Shown here one piece after another: positions 43,381 through 53,708 of a DNA stretch of 64,000 bases. Under the pieces are notes generated by a model, which worked only from the letters and a program-made list of their open reading frames with translations, did no database searches and was not told the origin of the DNA. This stretch comes from Pyrenochaeta sp. MPI-SDFR-AT-0127. Taxonomy: Eukaryota > Ascomycota > Dothideomycetes > Pleosporales > Cucurbitariaceae. Made by a program: the position numbers and the translations under genes. Each line of letters opens with the position of its first letter. The stretch's first letter is position 1. Location: positions 124,001 through 188,000 of the forward strand of contig JAGTJM010000061.1 of NCBI GenBank assembly GCA_020747015.1, read 5' to 3'.

Positions 43381-44419
43381 ATGCCCGCTCTCCTCCAATT
43401 CCTCGCCCTCGCGGCCCTAGGCTCACCAGCTTGGGCAGCACCAGTTGAAGTGGATGCAGACGACTGTTCGCCCCTGAAATTGGGACAAGGCCCTGTTCCT
43501 TCTCCTGATACAGCTGAGGCTTTTCAGGCTCTGATCGACTTCAGCGATGCTGCTCTCTCGGCCTCCACGCCCGAAGGTTATGCTCAGGTGTACTCTAACG
43601 AACTCGTCACGTACAACGAGCCGGCTCAACTTGTCGAATACATTGAGCTTACCTCATACGATGTCAACGAATGTAAGTACTATTGGCACATGACCATGGC
43701 TTTCGAGCCTTAGTCGCCAAGGCATATAGCTAACAATTGTCCCCACCCCCTCAAGTAGCCAACTGTGCTCCATCCGCGACTCTTGCAACGTATTCACTGT
43801 TTTCTTTGAGCGCTCCCCAAGCCTCGAACCGGGTCCATCCTGTTCCGACCCTCCTTCCACCACCCTTATCAAATGCAATCTATGGTCAGAAAAGATTGTC
43901 AAAGACGCTGCCTTGAATGATGGTCAATATGCCTATGACTTTCACGTTGTTATTGCTGGCTCGAACGCGTATGTCAAGGGTACAACTGATACGACACCTG
44001 AATCACCTGAATCTCCGGAACAGCCAAAAGAGCCAGAGCCAGAAGAGCCAGAGTCTGAATCTCCAGAGCCCGAGTCACCAGAACCTGAACCAGAAACCCC
44101 AGAGCCACAGCAGCCTGACACGCCAGAATCTCCTGAGCCCGAATCGCCAGAACCCGAATCGCCAGAAACAGAAGATCCTGAATCACCAGAGCCTGAGTCA
44201 CCAGAGTCTCCAGAAACAGAATCGCCAGAACCCGAGTCGCCAGAGCCTGAAACTCCCGAACCAGAGTCACCAGAACCAGAATCTCCAGAACCAGAGTCAC
44301 CAGAACCAGAGTCACCAGAACCCGAATCTCCAGAGCCAGAGACAGAATCGCCAGATTCGCGTTTGACCCGATTCACTAGATTTGCCAGATTTGTGAAGTT
44401 CTCTAGACACGCGAGATGA
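43381..44419 (+). CDS. Secreted apple/WSC-like protein with Pro-Glu-Ser repeat tail; exon junction out of frame
   Basis: Unassigned secreted family seen in ascomycetes. Exon 1 (43381-43672) encodes a signal peptide (1-20, ...PAWAA) and DCSPLKLGQGPVPSPDTAEAF, a typical lead-in. It ends SYDVNE before a perfect donor (GTAAGT). After a GCTAAC branch site, the acceptor is TCAAG (43755) or TAG (43758). The coding frame then reads QLCSIRDSCNVFTVFFERSP, KCNLWSEKIVKDAA and GQYAYDFHVVIAGSNAYVKG: a disulfide-rich apple-like domain. The two exons fit the same domain but differ by one base in phase with either acceptor. A Pro-Glu-Ser/Thr repeat (about 120 residues) and a basic tail follow. So this is either a frameshifted allele, an unusual splice or a sequence error. 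Confidence 0.7.
43996..44357 (+). repeat. Coding minisatellite: (P-E-[SPT])n low-complexity tract
   Basis: Degenerate 9-base and 18-base units built on CCA-GAA-TCA / CCA-GAG-CCC, encoding runs of PESPEP. Purely Pro/Glu/Ser/Thr with scattered Gln and Asp. The tract is highly acidic and extended, like a cell-wall stalk. The repeat leaves the antisense strand open too (Ser-Gly-Asp runs), which is a shadow. Confidence 0.95.
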
Positions 44420-44773
44420 GAACATACAGGCACCATTCTGTGCCAGGTGGGGAACGAGAGTTCTGCATAGTAGTATCACAGAGTGGAATTTGCAGATCGA
44501 TAATGTCAAATACGTTGTTGAAGGGGGAGGAGAACATAGACGTAGTTTGGAAGCTGAATTCATTACTTGTTATTGTGCCACGCATAAAAGCTCGCCTCAG
44601 CGATATGTAGTGGTATCATGCTCTAGTCTCACTTTTTAAGAGCCTACCAATAGCTCGATCGTAGTTTTTACGCTATGCATATGCCGGTTTACGCGTTGAT
44701 GAGAGTGCCATGCTTCCGTGATCCATATACGTCGTGAATAATGTGTTACATCCCTTTCAACTTGCTTAGTCTT
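44420..44773. other. Convergent intergenic region
   Basis: Between the 3' ends of the repeat-tail gene and CAND1. No feature supported. Confidence 0.55.
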
Positions 44774-47700
44774 TTAGCGATCGCGCTCTTTTATCTCATC
44801 CGAGACTGCCTTCAAGCCTACTTGATGCTCCTTGCTAACCCACTCCCAGAATTGCGACCAGACTCTTAATTGAGGATCATCCTGGACTGCACCACCCTCA
44901 GTACCCATCTGCTTGTTCAGTTGGGCTGAGACCTTCAAAACACCCTTGGCACCTTCATGGATCTTCTCGATCTCCTGTTTGACCGCGTTCTCCTTAGGCT
45001 TGATCAGCAAAACGGTGCGGAAGTTCTCAGCGATAGGCTCGAGACGTGAATGCACCTGATCCGGTGCAATAGTCATCAGCTTTGTGAGCATGAGATTGCA
45101 AAGAATTCTAATGTCGTGCTCATCAGTGATGCCCGCGACAATACGATCGAAGAAGTCGGAGACCTCGATAGGCGATAGCCTGGCAAAGGCCTTCTCGAGT
45201 AGCGCATAGAGCGTTTCGTATGCACTCTTACGGATCTCGAGCCCATCATCGACTTTGTGCTTGAAAGGACCCATTTGCACCTCTCGAATCAACTCCGGCT
45301 TGACAACGGTCTCCTTCATGGCCAATGGCAGTAGCTGATCAAGAGCGGGTAGAATGATGTCTGGTTTGTTATGCATAGCTGAGTTGAATGTCATGAGGGC
45401 CAAGCGGCGATTCTCCAAGTCGGGTTCATTAAGCATTTGGACAAGCATGGGGACTACGATCGGCCGGAGATAATCATCGTAAGCCTCGTCCGTGTCGGTG
45501 AAAGTATAGCGTAGTGCTGATATGACCATGGCCCTCACGCTACCTTTGCGGTCGCCCAAGAAAGCCTGTAAAGGTTAGCAATGATGGTGGGGATGTCAGA
45601 AAGGAAAGTTAGTTACCTGGAGTTGAGGAAGATAAGTCTTTGGATCGATGATTGTGAGTCTTCCTATGCACTCCGCACCGATCGCCTTATTATCCTCGAG
45701 CTGTGATGCAACAACTAGGTTATCCCATAGTGTTGAAGTATATGGTATAATTTCCGACTCTGTGTCGTCCTGTTGTAGGATCTCCTTGATTGCATGCAGA
45801 AATAGATACTGAGGAGCTGACGGCTGACCCATGCTTGAAAGAATGACTGGGAGATACTTGCTGACACTGCCAGCACCAGCTCGTCCAAGGGCAACCGCAG
45901 CCGCAAGTGGCACTTGTTCCGATTGAACAGAGAAGTGTTTGATAAAGAGCTTGGGGTCAACTGTTGACTGTGATCCAAGGCGAAGAGCAGACTCTCCAAG
46001 CACGACCAGTGCGAGACATTTCCGCTTATCGTCCTGGGCCGTCTCAAGCTCAGTGACAAATTGCCCAAGCTTGACACCAACGCTACTGCCGCCGTACACC
46101 AGAAGATTTCCAATGACCTTGCCCACAACTTCAGCATAACCGGCAACGCCGACATCTTGCAACAACGATTGCATCAAAGCTTGGCCTGCTCGCTGCTCGC
46201 CAATGGTACGCACAAGCTTGAGCAGCGCATCCAGAGATGACCCACTGATAGAGCCTTGCACGACCTGGCAAAGAGCAGAGTTAAGTTGAGGGGTCATGAT
46301 AGCTTGTGCATCATCCTTAACGAAGGTGGCCAGGATGACAAGAGCGGGTCCGAGGAGATGAAGGTCAGTAGCGTTCAATAGTGGCAACAACATATCGACA
46401 ACTGCAGCCTTGGTCTGGCCGTCGAGCTGAATTCGGGAGAGCGGGTTTAAAGCCAGAGTTCGCAAAGCACTGAGACTGGCTCCTCGTAATACGCGGCTTG
46501 CTTTTCGTAGCTGTGCGCCGAGTTCCAATGTTACACTTCGAACCCATGTTGCCGATAACTCATTTTGCGCCTTGGTGTGGGCAGCAATCGAGTCAATTGC
46601 ACGAACAGACGCAAGACGTGTCAGCTCGTTCTTCAAACGCTCTGCTAAGAGCTCCAATCCGGCGGTCCGCTTTTGTGGGGCGAGCAGGCCTTCTGTTCCG
46701 GAGCTCCTACCCAGGAACAGACCAAGCACATGTATCGCACTTCGCCGCACTTCTACGTCGGCATCATTGGCAGCTATCCGATTGACTAATGCCTCATACA
46801 GCTGCTCCAGATGTTGCTGGTTCTGTGTCCCCGAAGCTGCGGATCGAGGGGGTGTGAGTGCTTTGATGACCTGCTCTGTCGCCGCAAGCGCCTCAATCGA
46901 GAGCTTACTGTACTTGTCCTTGACTCCTCGAAGAAGTGCGGCAACAATTGATGAAAGATACGGTTGAATGGCTTTCGAAGGGTGAGTATCGGCAATAGCA
47001 CCAATCAATTGAAGAGCCTGGATGCGCAAGCTATTTGCGGTTGCAGAGGCACTGCTTGTCGATCCGCCGGACGTTTTCGCAGCCTCCATGACTGGGTCAC
47101 TGAGTTGATGAAGATAGCCTTCGAGTCCACCTCGCTGAGTGATGACAATGTCTTTGATTAGTACAATGGAAGCCTGCTTCGTTGACGGCGGGCAAGAGGA
47201 CTGCTTCAGTAGCTGCGCAACGCCCTTGACAATCTCTGGACTGAGTTTCGCTAGACTGGCTCGGGGGCCAACGGGAGGTGTACCAGCCGGTGCTGGGGAA
47301 GCATATCCCATGGACAGTGATGAACTCGCATGGAGGTCGAACATGCTGGCGTCGCTACCACCTCGACGACGCTTTCGACTTGGCGGAGGCATCATTGTGC
47401 CCCCTTGGGCATGTTCATCAGCGAATTTGACTGGCGTTGGACCGTCGCCCGACTTCCTGACCAGGTTTGACAAGGTGGCCAAAACCTCTAATCGCACGTT
47501 ATCTTCTCGTTCTTTGAATCGAGTGATAAGAGCGGGCGCGACCTTGTTGTACAGAGTTCCATCGTCGAGGAGGTCTCCGTTACTCCGGGTCGAGATTAAC
47601 GTGTAGAGAACCTTGGCCGCACACCGACGCACCTTCCAGCTTGCATCTTCGTCATCATCATAGCCAGCCTCTTCCTCAAAATCCTCGCCCTCGAGCGCAT

Positions 47701-48853
47701 CCTCCTCATCACTGGCCATGGCATCATCATCATCCTCCTCGTCATCGTCTTGAGCGAGGTTGGGGTCGTACTTGAGGAAGCGCGTTGCAGCCTCAATGGT
47801 CTCGTCGGTGTACATGCGCATATCTTGTGAACAAGAGGCGAGGAATCCCTCCAGCGCGATCAGTGCTGCCTCCAGGACATCGTCAATCTCAGGGTCACGC
47901 TCGCCTTCGTCATCTGACACGTCCATCTCTTCGTCTTGCTCTTGTGCACTCAGTGCGCTCAAGACGAAGGGTGCTAGGATCTTGAGATATGGGCCGAACT
48001 TGCGGGGGATTGACCGCGCCATGGAGCCCAAAATAGTTATATATAACTTTCGCTTGCTGCGCGTCAAGTGAGTATCCCGCAGAAGCTCAATGACACGCGA
48101 CAGAAAGCTGCTGAGGAGCTGGTCGGAGAAGTAGCCTGCCAGCGTGGAAATGGCCGTAACCGACTTCTTCTTCATCATAGAGCTCGCACGGGCATTCTCT
48201 AGAATCTCGAAAGTAATCTTCTGCAGCGCCTGGATCTCTACATCCTGCAGCATGGGCCCGAAGCACCGCGCAACTTCGGTCAGGACATCGATGGCGTTGC
48301 TGTCTGTGCCCTTCTCGAGATCAACCTGCAGCATGCCCTTTGGGGGTGAAGGGAGGCCCTGCTGTGCTGGTGGAATCACATAGTATCCGATGAGGCGAGG
48401 AATTAGGACACGGCTAATGGCACTGTATGCATCGATGATGGGCTTGCTGCGGGCAACGCCGGCGACGGGGCGCGGGAGAGAGACGACGACTTCGCGGAGA
48501 GCGAGGGCAGGTATGGACTGGTCGACGGTGTTGTCGGTCTGTAAGCTGGAGAGCTTGTCTATCATGACCGGAAGGGTCTTGTCGGGAATCTTGTTCACAA
48601 ACGGCCCCAAGCACTTGACAGCCTGGTTCTGGACCTCGCCGTTAGTGTCGACTAGAGTGCTCAACAGGCCCTCGACTGTCTTCGCGCTGGTCACCTCGTC
48701 ATGCAGCAGGAGGCCAGAGTGGGCGACAACAAGTATGTCGTGCAGGTCGCTCAGGGCCATGAAGCGGAAGTCTGGGTCGTCATCATTGAGCTTGGGCAGT
48801 AGCTGGGCGACATTGTGCGCCGTCGGGTTGGGCGGGACCGACGAGGGCGCCAT
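44774..48853 (-). CDS. CAND1: Cullin-associated NEDD8-dissociated protein 1 (TIP120 family)
   Basis: HEAT-repeat superhelix that binds un-neddylated cullin-RBX1 and exchanges SCF substrate receptors, in nucleus and cytosol. 1342 aa; exons 48853-45617 and 45565-44774, with a 51-bp intron (GTAACT...TTTACAG). Start MAPSSVPP..., then HNVAQLLPKLNDDDPDFRFMALSDL, the conserved first HEAT. Two acidic insertions (EQDEEMDVSDDEGE and the long DDDEEDDDDAMASDEED stretch, about residues 320-410) match the family's acidic loops. Next is WKVRRCAAKVLYTLI. The C-terminal TIP120 domain spans the intron (MVISALRYTFTD; HKVDDGLEIRKSAYETLYALLE; LCNLMLTKL). The frame is open for more than 100 codons upstream of the ATG, but that part is Ser/Pro/Cys-rich and not family-like. 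Confidence 0.94.
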
Positions 48854-49488
48854 GGTTGGTGGTACTGTGATACAGGGAGGTACGCTTGCTGGTGAAGAGG
48901 GTGCGTATCGAATGTTTGGAGCGTCGAGTGGCGTGGCGGGGCAGCTATGGCGGGGTTGAGCACCACAGGGCAGGTAGGAGAATATGCAAATGAATGGGCG
49001 AGGAAGAGATGGTAGAGCTGTGGGTTGGGAGAAGATAGCGATGACAGACAGACACGCCTCACACAGGCCGCCGTGAAGGTGGCAGAGACACAAGTGGAAG
49101 TAAATAGACCTATTGCTGCCTACGTGCTGCTCTCTGAAGCTCCAACCCTGCGCACGGTCACCGCTTTCGCATAGCACGCCAATGGAGCGGGTTGATGCCT
49201 TGAATCTATTGGTGAAAGCTCTAGAGACTCATGGCGAGTGGGCTCGGTTCTGCCTGAAGCCATGTCTCCAGCGTACGATGCATGGAGTAGGTGGTTGATG
49301 AGCGGGAGAATACTGGCACGTGATGTACAAGCTTGAGCCGCACAACGGCCCGGGTCTCTTCCGCTGACGTGCCCATGATTGCAACCAGCCACTGACCTGA
49401 CCTGATCTTTCCCTCAAGCGCATCACTCGTCCAAGATTGCCATCAATTGCTCTTTGCCCGAGCCAATTGGCCTTTCTACAGCTCCACC
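48854..49488. other. Divergent promoter region
   Basis: Holds the CAND1 (leftward) and mitochondrial-type gene (rightward) promoters. ORFs here overlap on both strands and are not protein-like. Confidence 0.5.
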
Positions 49489-50286
49489 ATGTCTTTCATC
49501 AGGTCTGCGACGCTTCGTGCGTCTTCGCTGATACGCGCTGCCCGCCCCGCGAGGTTCATCCGTACTGCCGAGCTCCAACCATGGCAGCGAGCCATGCAGC
49601 GCAGGACCTATGCCAGCGGCCACGGTGCCCACGGCGCAGCCAAGAGCAGCGACGTCCCATGGTATGTCATTGACGCTGAAAACTGTCCACGGTCGAGATG
49701 ACGGCAACAACCTGAACAAACAGTAACAACTAGTGCAGGGCTGCAGGAGCTGTGATTGGAACAGTCGCTGGTCTCTACATTGTCCTTAACCAAGATACAA
49801 GCCATGGCGAGTCACACGACGATCATCACGGCGATGCACACGGCAAGGAGCATGATGATGCCGAGGAGGCGCCGGTAGAGGAGGAGTCAAAGGAGGAAGA
49901 GTCCAAGGACGAGTCAAAGGATGAGTCCAAGGAGAAGAAGTCTGAGTCCAAAAAGGATGACAGCAAAGACGAGCCCAAGGAAGCTTCTCCTGACAAGTCT
50001 GACAAGGTATGTTTGGAGAAGAGCGTTGATCAATTACCATACTGACATGTCGAAGCCCGACGCCCGCAAGGAGGCCAAGAGCCAGAACGAAACCTCGGGC
50101 AAGCAGCAAGGCATTTCCAACGACGACACTCACCACACTGCGCAGATCGCCAAGGATGAGGAGAAGAGCAAGAAGGGCGAAGGTGTCGCTGAGACTGCCA
50201 AACTCAAGGGTACCGTATCCACGGATCGTCCTGGTGCCGAGAACAAGGAGGAGCGAGGCAAGGCCCAGGCTGACAAGGACGCATAA
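49489..50286 (+). CDS. Probable mitochondrial single-pass protein with charged low-complexity tail
   Basis: 223 aa, family not recognised. Exons 49489-49661, 49739-50006 and 50056-50286; introns of 77 bp (GTATGT...GTGCAG) and 49 bp (GTATGT...GTCGAAG). The N-terminus is Arg/Ser/Ala-rich without acids (MSFIRSATLRASSLIRAARP), a typical mitochondrial presequence. A membrane segment crosses the first splice (W|AAGAVIGTVAGLYIVL, about 58-73). The rest is hydrophilic: a His/Asp-rich patch, Glu-Ser-Lys repeats (EESKEEESKDESKDESKEKK), then a Lys/Glu/Ala-rich end. Layout suggests an inner-membrane protein with a soluble tail; role unknown. Divergent from CAND1. Confidence 0.75.
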
Positions 50287-51276
50287 ATCGTCAACCTTCA
50301 CCTATCTAACTCTTCCAACTCTTCTTGATCGCCGTAGTATCCTGTCGGCGACCGTCCTCCCCGCCGTAACTTGTATAGTGAGCAAAATGAAGTATTCATC
50401 TGTGTATGTTAACAATCGATTCTCCAGCGCATCTGCATGACGTCGTTGTCTTATCTGTCAGTGCTGTTTTACCTGGCGCCACATTTAGTGTATCCAATCC
50501 ATTTGCGCCCTGCCCGGTGTTCGGGAATCATGTTGTAACCACGAATCGCTTGACGTCGCAGCAGCTACTGAGTCCTTCCATCTTGAGCCACTGAGGCTGT
50601 GCTTTTTCCATTTAAACCTCGTAGATTGACATGCTTCTCACCAGATGCAAGCATTACCGCCATGGAAACGATCTAGCAGTTAGACTTTGAGGGGGGAAGT
50701 GGTTGACGCACGCATCCCATTGGTCCACGCATCCTGTGCACGATCCACCTCGAAGCGCCGACAACTCGCTCCACATGGTCGTCACACGTCAACTCCATCA
50801 CCAATTGGCCACCGCTGCGCCTCACTGCACATCACAAGAGAGGGCTGTCTTGCGGCGGGAGCTCTGCGAATCTGCGTCCACCATAATGCCTGTCTGCGAG
50901 AGGGATCACGGCCAAGAGCCAACCACAGCTGAGGCTGTCCAAGGGCGGCTCAGTTGCAACGCCGGCCTTGACATCTATTCTCCGCATGCTTACGTTGATG
51001 CACACTTCGGTTGACCCCCATATCTGATCTTCTGGCCCCCTCCTGATCATCTTTCGATATTCAGCTGAAACGTCGAACTGCGTGCTCACTACCGTGCCGT
51101 AAGGTCACTTGCGTTCACCACTCCTCGTATGTTGAGAGCATACCACATCTAGGATCGTGACATTGCAACTGCCCTTTCCTATATTTCCGATCGACTACTG
51201 TGGAGTCGTTCTCTGAAACTAGCTCGTACGACAAGCATCCTCGACTGAACGATCAAGGCAGCAACTCCAGCCTCAG
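50287..51276. other. Intergenic region and PLAC8 promoter
   Basis: About 1 kb. Short ORFs at 50687-51014 lack motifs. A long 5' leader for the PLAC8 gene may occupy the right end. Nothing else supported. Confidence 0.5.
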
Positions 51277-52548
51277 ATGGCACATCGACAGCACCAGCGG
51301 TTCTCATGGCAGGCACCGCTGGAAGAAGAGGCTCCAGCCTATGCAGCGACACAACAGCAAGCCCCACAGCGTCGGCCCCAGCAGTCGCAGGTCAGCACCG
51401 ACGAGGCATCACAAAGACACTTCTCCTACGCGCAGACCCCGAGTGAGCTTCGTGCGTTCGTGTATACATCATCACCAAGCGATCCGCCTCTTCCACAGTC
51501 GAATCAAACCTCCCTTCCAACCTCGCCATTCACCCCAATCGATCCCCGTCCGCAGTCGATGCTCAATCCGCAATCTCCGACCGTTCAGACCCAAGTGCAG
51601 ACAGCATACGTACCACCATATCACTCGCAGGATGAGAAACCTCCCGTCTCCCCGCTGTCACCCCACGATGGCACACACGCGCTGCCTTTCTCGCCAGTAT
51701 CGCCTATGCCACCACAAGGACCCATTCAGCCGCCGCAGATAAGTACACAGCAGAGCAGACACGCACGGCAGATGAGCAATTTGTCTCCTATCAACACGAG
51801 AGTCGGGACATATCCCCTCCCTCCCATCCCTCCGACGCCCCCATCGGGAACTCAGACATCGCCGCTGCCGCACAAGACACCCATCACACCCATATCTGCT
51901 GGCTCTACGAAGAAGGAGCAGACACGAGACGGCCCTCTCTCTCCGTCGCACCGTGTCTCTTATGCCAACGAGCCCTATTCGCCCCATGGCTTCACATCAA
52001 ATCAGTCAAATAATTTCCATGCAGTCTTCTCACCAGATGCAGCAACGGGCCCAAATGGTCTCGACTTTGCCATGCATCAACCAGGCCAGATTGCACACCC
52101 AAACATGGACTCTGAAAACTCACGACAATGGAAGCATTCTCTCTGTGCATGCGGCGGCGATGTTTCCACTTGCTTGACTGGCCTCATTTGCCCCTGCATC
52201 GTTTATGGACGAACATCATATCGTCTGTCTCAGAAATCAGCGAAGAAAGACCCCACAGACATGCTTGGCTACAGCACCACGAACGGTCACTGTATTACAA
52301 TGGGTCTATCGTGTGGTCTGTGGTGGTTGTTCCCGATGTTGCAAAGAACAAGAATCCGACATGCATATAAAGTGGATGGTAGCGTGGGAAGTGACTGCCT
52401 GAAAGGGCTGTGCTGCTGTTGCTGTGTCGCAGTCCAAAATGAGAGGGAGGTTAGAAGTCGGGAAGAGGCAAGCAGGAGATGGGCCGGACCAGCAAGCACA
52501 GAAGTGTATACAAGGACAGGCGGCATGGTGTATAAGCCACAACAGTAA
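51277..52548 (+). CDS. PLAC8-family cysteine-rich membrane-associated protein
   Basis: 423 aa, no introns. The first ~280 residues are a Pro/Ser/Gln/Thr-rich disordered region with many SP/TP sites (PPLPQSNQTSLPTSPFTPI and similar), likely phosphorylated. The PLAC8 domain occupies about 285-395: W-KHSLCACGGDVSTCLTGL, CPCIVYGR, then GLSCGLWWLFPMLQ, RIRHAYKVDGSVGSDCLKGL and a run of five cysteines in LCCCCCVAVQNERE. Plant PLAC8 relatives affect cell number and metal (Cd/Zn) resistance; fungal members are largely uncharacterised. The disordered N-terminus is a common fungal feature. Location is probably membrane-associated through the Cys-rich hydrophobic segments. Confidence 0.85.
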   Translation: MAHRQHQRFSWQAPLEEEAPAYAATQQQAPQRRPQQSQVSTDEASQRHFSYAQTPSELRAFVYTSSPSDPPLPQSNQTSLPTSPFTPIDPRPQSMLNPQSPTVQTQVQTAYVPPYHSQDEKPPVSPLSPHDGTHALPFSPVSPMPPQGPIQPPQISTQQSRHARQMSNLSPINTRVGTYPLPPIPPTPPSGTQTSPLPHKTPITPISAGSTKKEQTRDGPLSPSHRVSYANEPYSPHGFTSNQSNNFHAVFSPDAATGPNGLDFAMHQPGQIAHPNMDSENSRQWKHSLCACGGDVSTCLTGLICPCIVYGRTSYRLSQKSAKKDPTDMLGYSTTNGHCITMGLSCGLWWLFPMLQRTRIRHAYKVDGSVGSDCLKGLCCCCCVAVQNEREVRSREEASRRWAGPASTEVYTRTGGMVYKPQQ

Positions 52549-53134
52549 AAACTCAAATTGGTTGTTTGTGTTGGTAGTCGGGAAGATTGTTTTCAAGCTT
52601 CACACGGTGGTTGGGGAAAGGCCGCGTTATTCCAACACAGACGCATGGATGCATAGGCACATTTTTCTACTGAGATGAGGGCTTTTATGCCCTTTTTACG
52701 ATCATTTTAACGATACCCTCCAGCATTGTAAATGGATCTCTTTTGTCATAGAATCAATAAATGCATAACTCCCATGATGGTGACGGACAGAGAAATGGTG
52801 ACTTACTGGACTAATTAGTCGAGCTACGTAGTATTATTAACGCTACCGTATACGTGAAACGATCAAACCTGATGTGATAAAGCCTTCTGACTATGTAGAA
52901 GTGAAGGCATAAGGAGGGCACATTGAACCAATGACAGCGCGTCATTATCACTTCGAAAACTTGGCGCCTCCAAGCCACATATAGACTAGTGCCACCCACG
53001 ATCACAAAAATTGACCCGAACATCCCACCATTGAATTCGGAGCCGCGACAACGACACTCTACCCTCAACTTCACAACACACGCCCTGCGCAGGATATCCA
53101 CTTCTTTGCGCTCTTCCCACAACCAACATCAAAA
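52549..53134. other. Intergenic region and eL22 promoter
   Basis: Between the PLAC8 stop and the ribosomal protein start. The right end is the eL22 promoter and leader. A 103-codon minus-strand frame (52811-53122) has no motif. Confidence 0.5.
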
Positions 53135-53708
53135 ATGGCTCCGTCAACCGTACGTACAAACCGCTTTGCTGTCCGCTGAGATGCGAGCGATACTACGTCG
53201 CTCGCCTCAGATATGAGAAATAAGAACAGTAGGCTAAGGTACCATTTTTTGCAACATGTAGAAGAAGAATGCCAAGGGCCCCAAGGTCACGAAGAAGTTC
53301 ATCATCAACTGCTCGCAGCCCGTCAACGACAAGATCTTCGACATCCAGGCTTTCGAGAAGTTCCTGCACGATCGCATCAAGGTCGAGGGCCGCACCGGCA
53401 ACCTCGGCGACACGATCCAGATCTCGCAGCAGGCCGAGGGCAAGATCGAGGTCATTGCGCACCAGGAGTTTTCGGGCCGCTACTTGAAGTACCTGTACGT
53501 GCATGGGACAGTCCTTGTTGGAGAGAGCCAGATGTTCAAGAGGTTGTTTTTGGAGAGCACGCTTGCTAACGGTTTTCACAGCACCAAGAAGTTCCTCAAG
53601 AAGCAGCAGCTTCGTGACTGGCTCCGCGTCGTCTCCACCTCCAAGGGCGTTTACGAGCTCCGCTTCTTCAACGTCGTCAACGACGAGGCCGACGAGGATG
53701 ACGAGTAG
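53135..53708 (+). CDS. RPL22: 60S ribosomal protein eL22
   Basis: Structural protein of the cytosolic large ribosomal subunit, 124 aa. Exons 53135-53149 (only five codons: MAPST), 53262-53494 and 53582-53708; introns of 112 bp (GTACGT...ATGTAG) and 87 bp (GTACGT...TTCACAG, branch GCTAAC). The product reads KKNAKGPKVTKKFIINCSQP, DGKI-type loop NDKIFDIQAFEKFL, KVEGRTGNLGD, FSGRYLKYL|TKKFLKKQQLRDWLRV, VYELRFFNVV and an acidic NDEADEDDE tail, the whole eL22 fold. A short first exon followed by a longer intron is typical of fungal ribosomal protein genes. Codon use is strongly biased to C-ending codons, as expected for high expression. Confidence 0.97.

Noticed and set aside
43996..44357. Repeat array considered as a CRISPR array
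   Set aside because: Units are 9-18 bases, contiguous, in a coding frame, without spacers, in a eukaryotic gene.
43942..44436. Antisense Ser-Gly-Asp repeat ORF
   Set aside because: Arises from the complementary reading of the Pro-Glu-Ser repeat codons; no independent evidence.
49062..49177. Upstream extension of CAND1 to 49177
   Set aside because: The frame is open but starts at a non-family, Cys/Ser/Pro-rich leader; the conserved protein begins at MAPSSVPP (48853).
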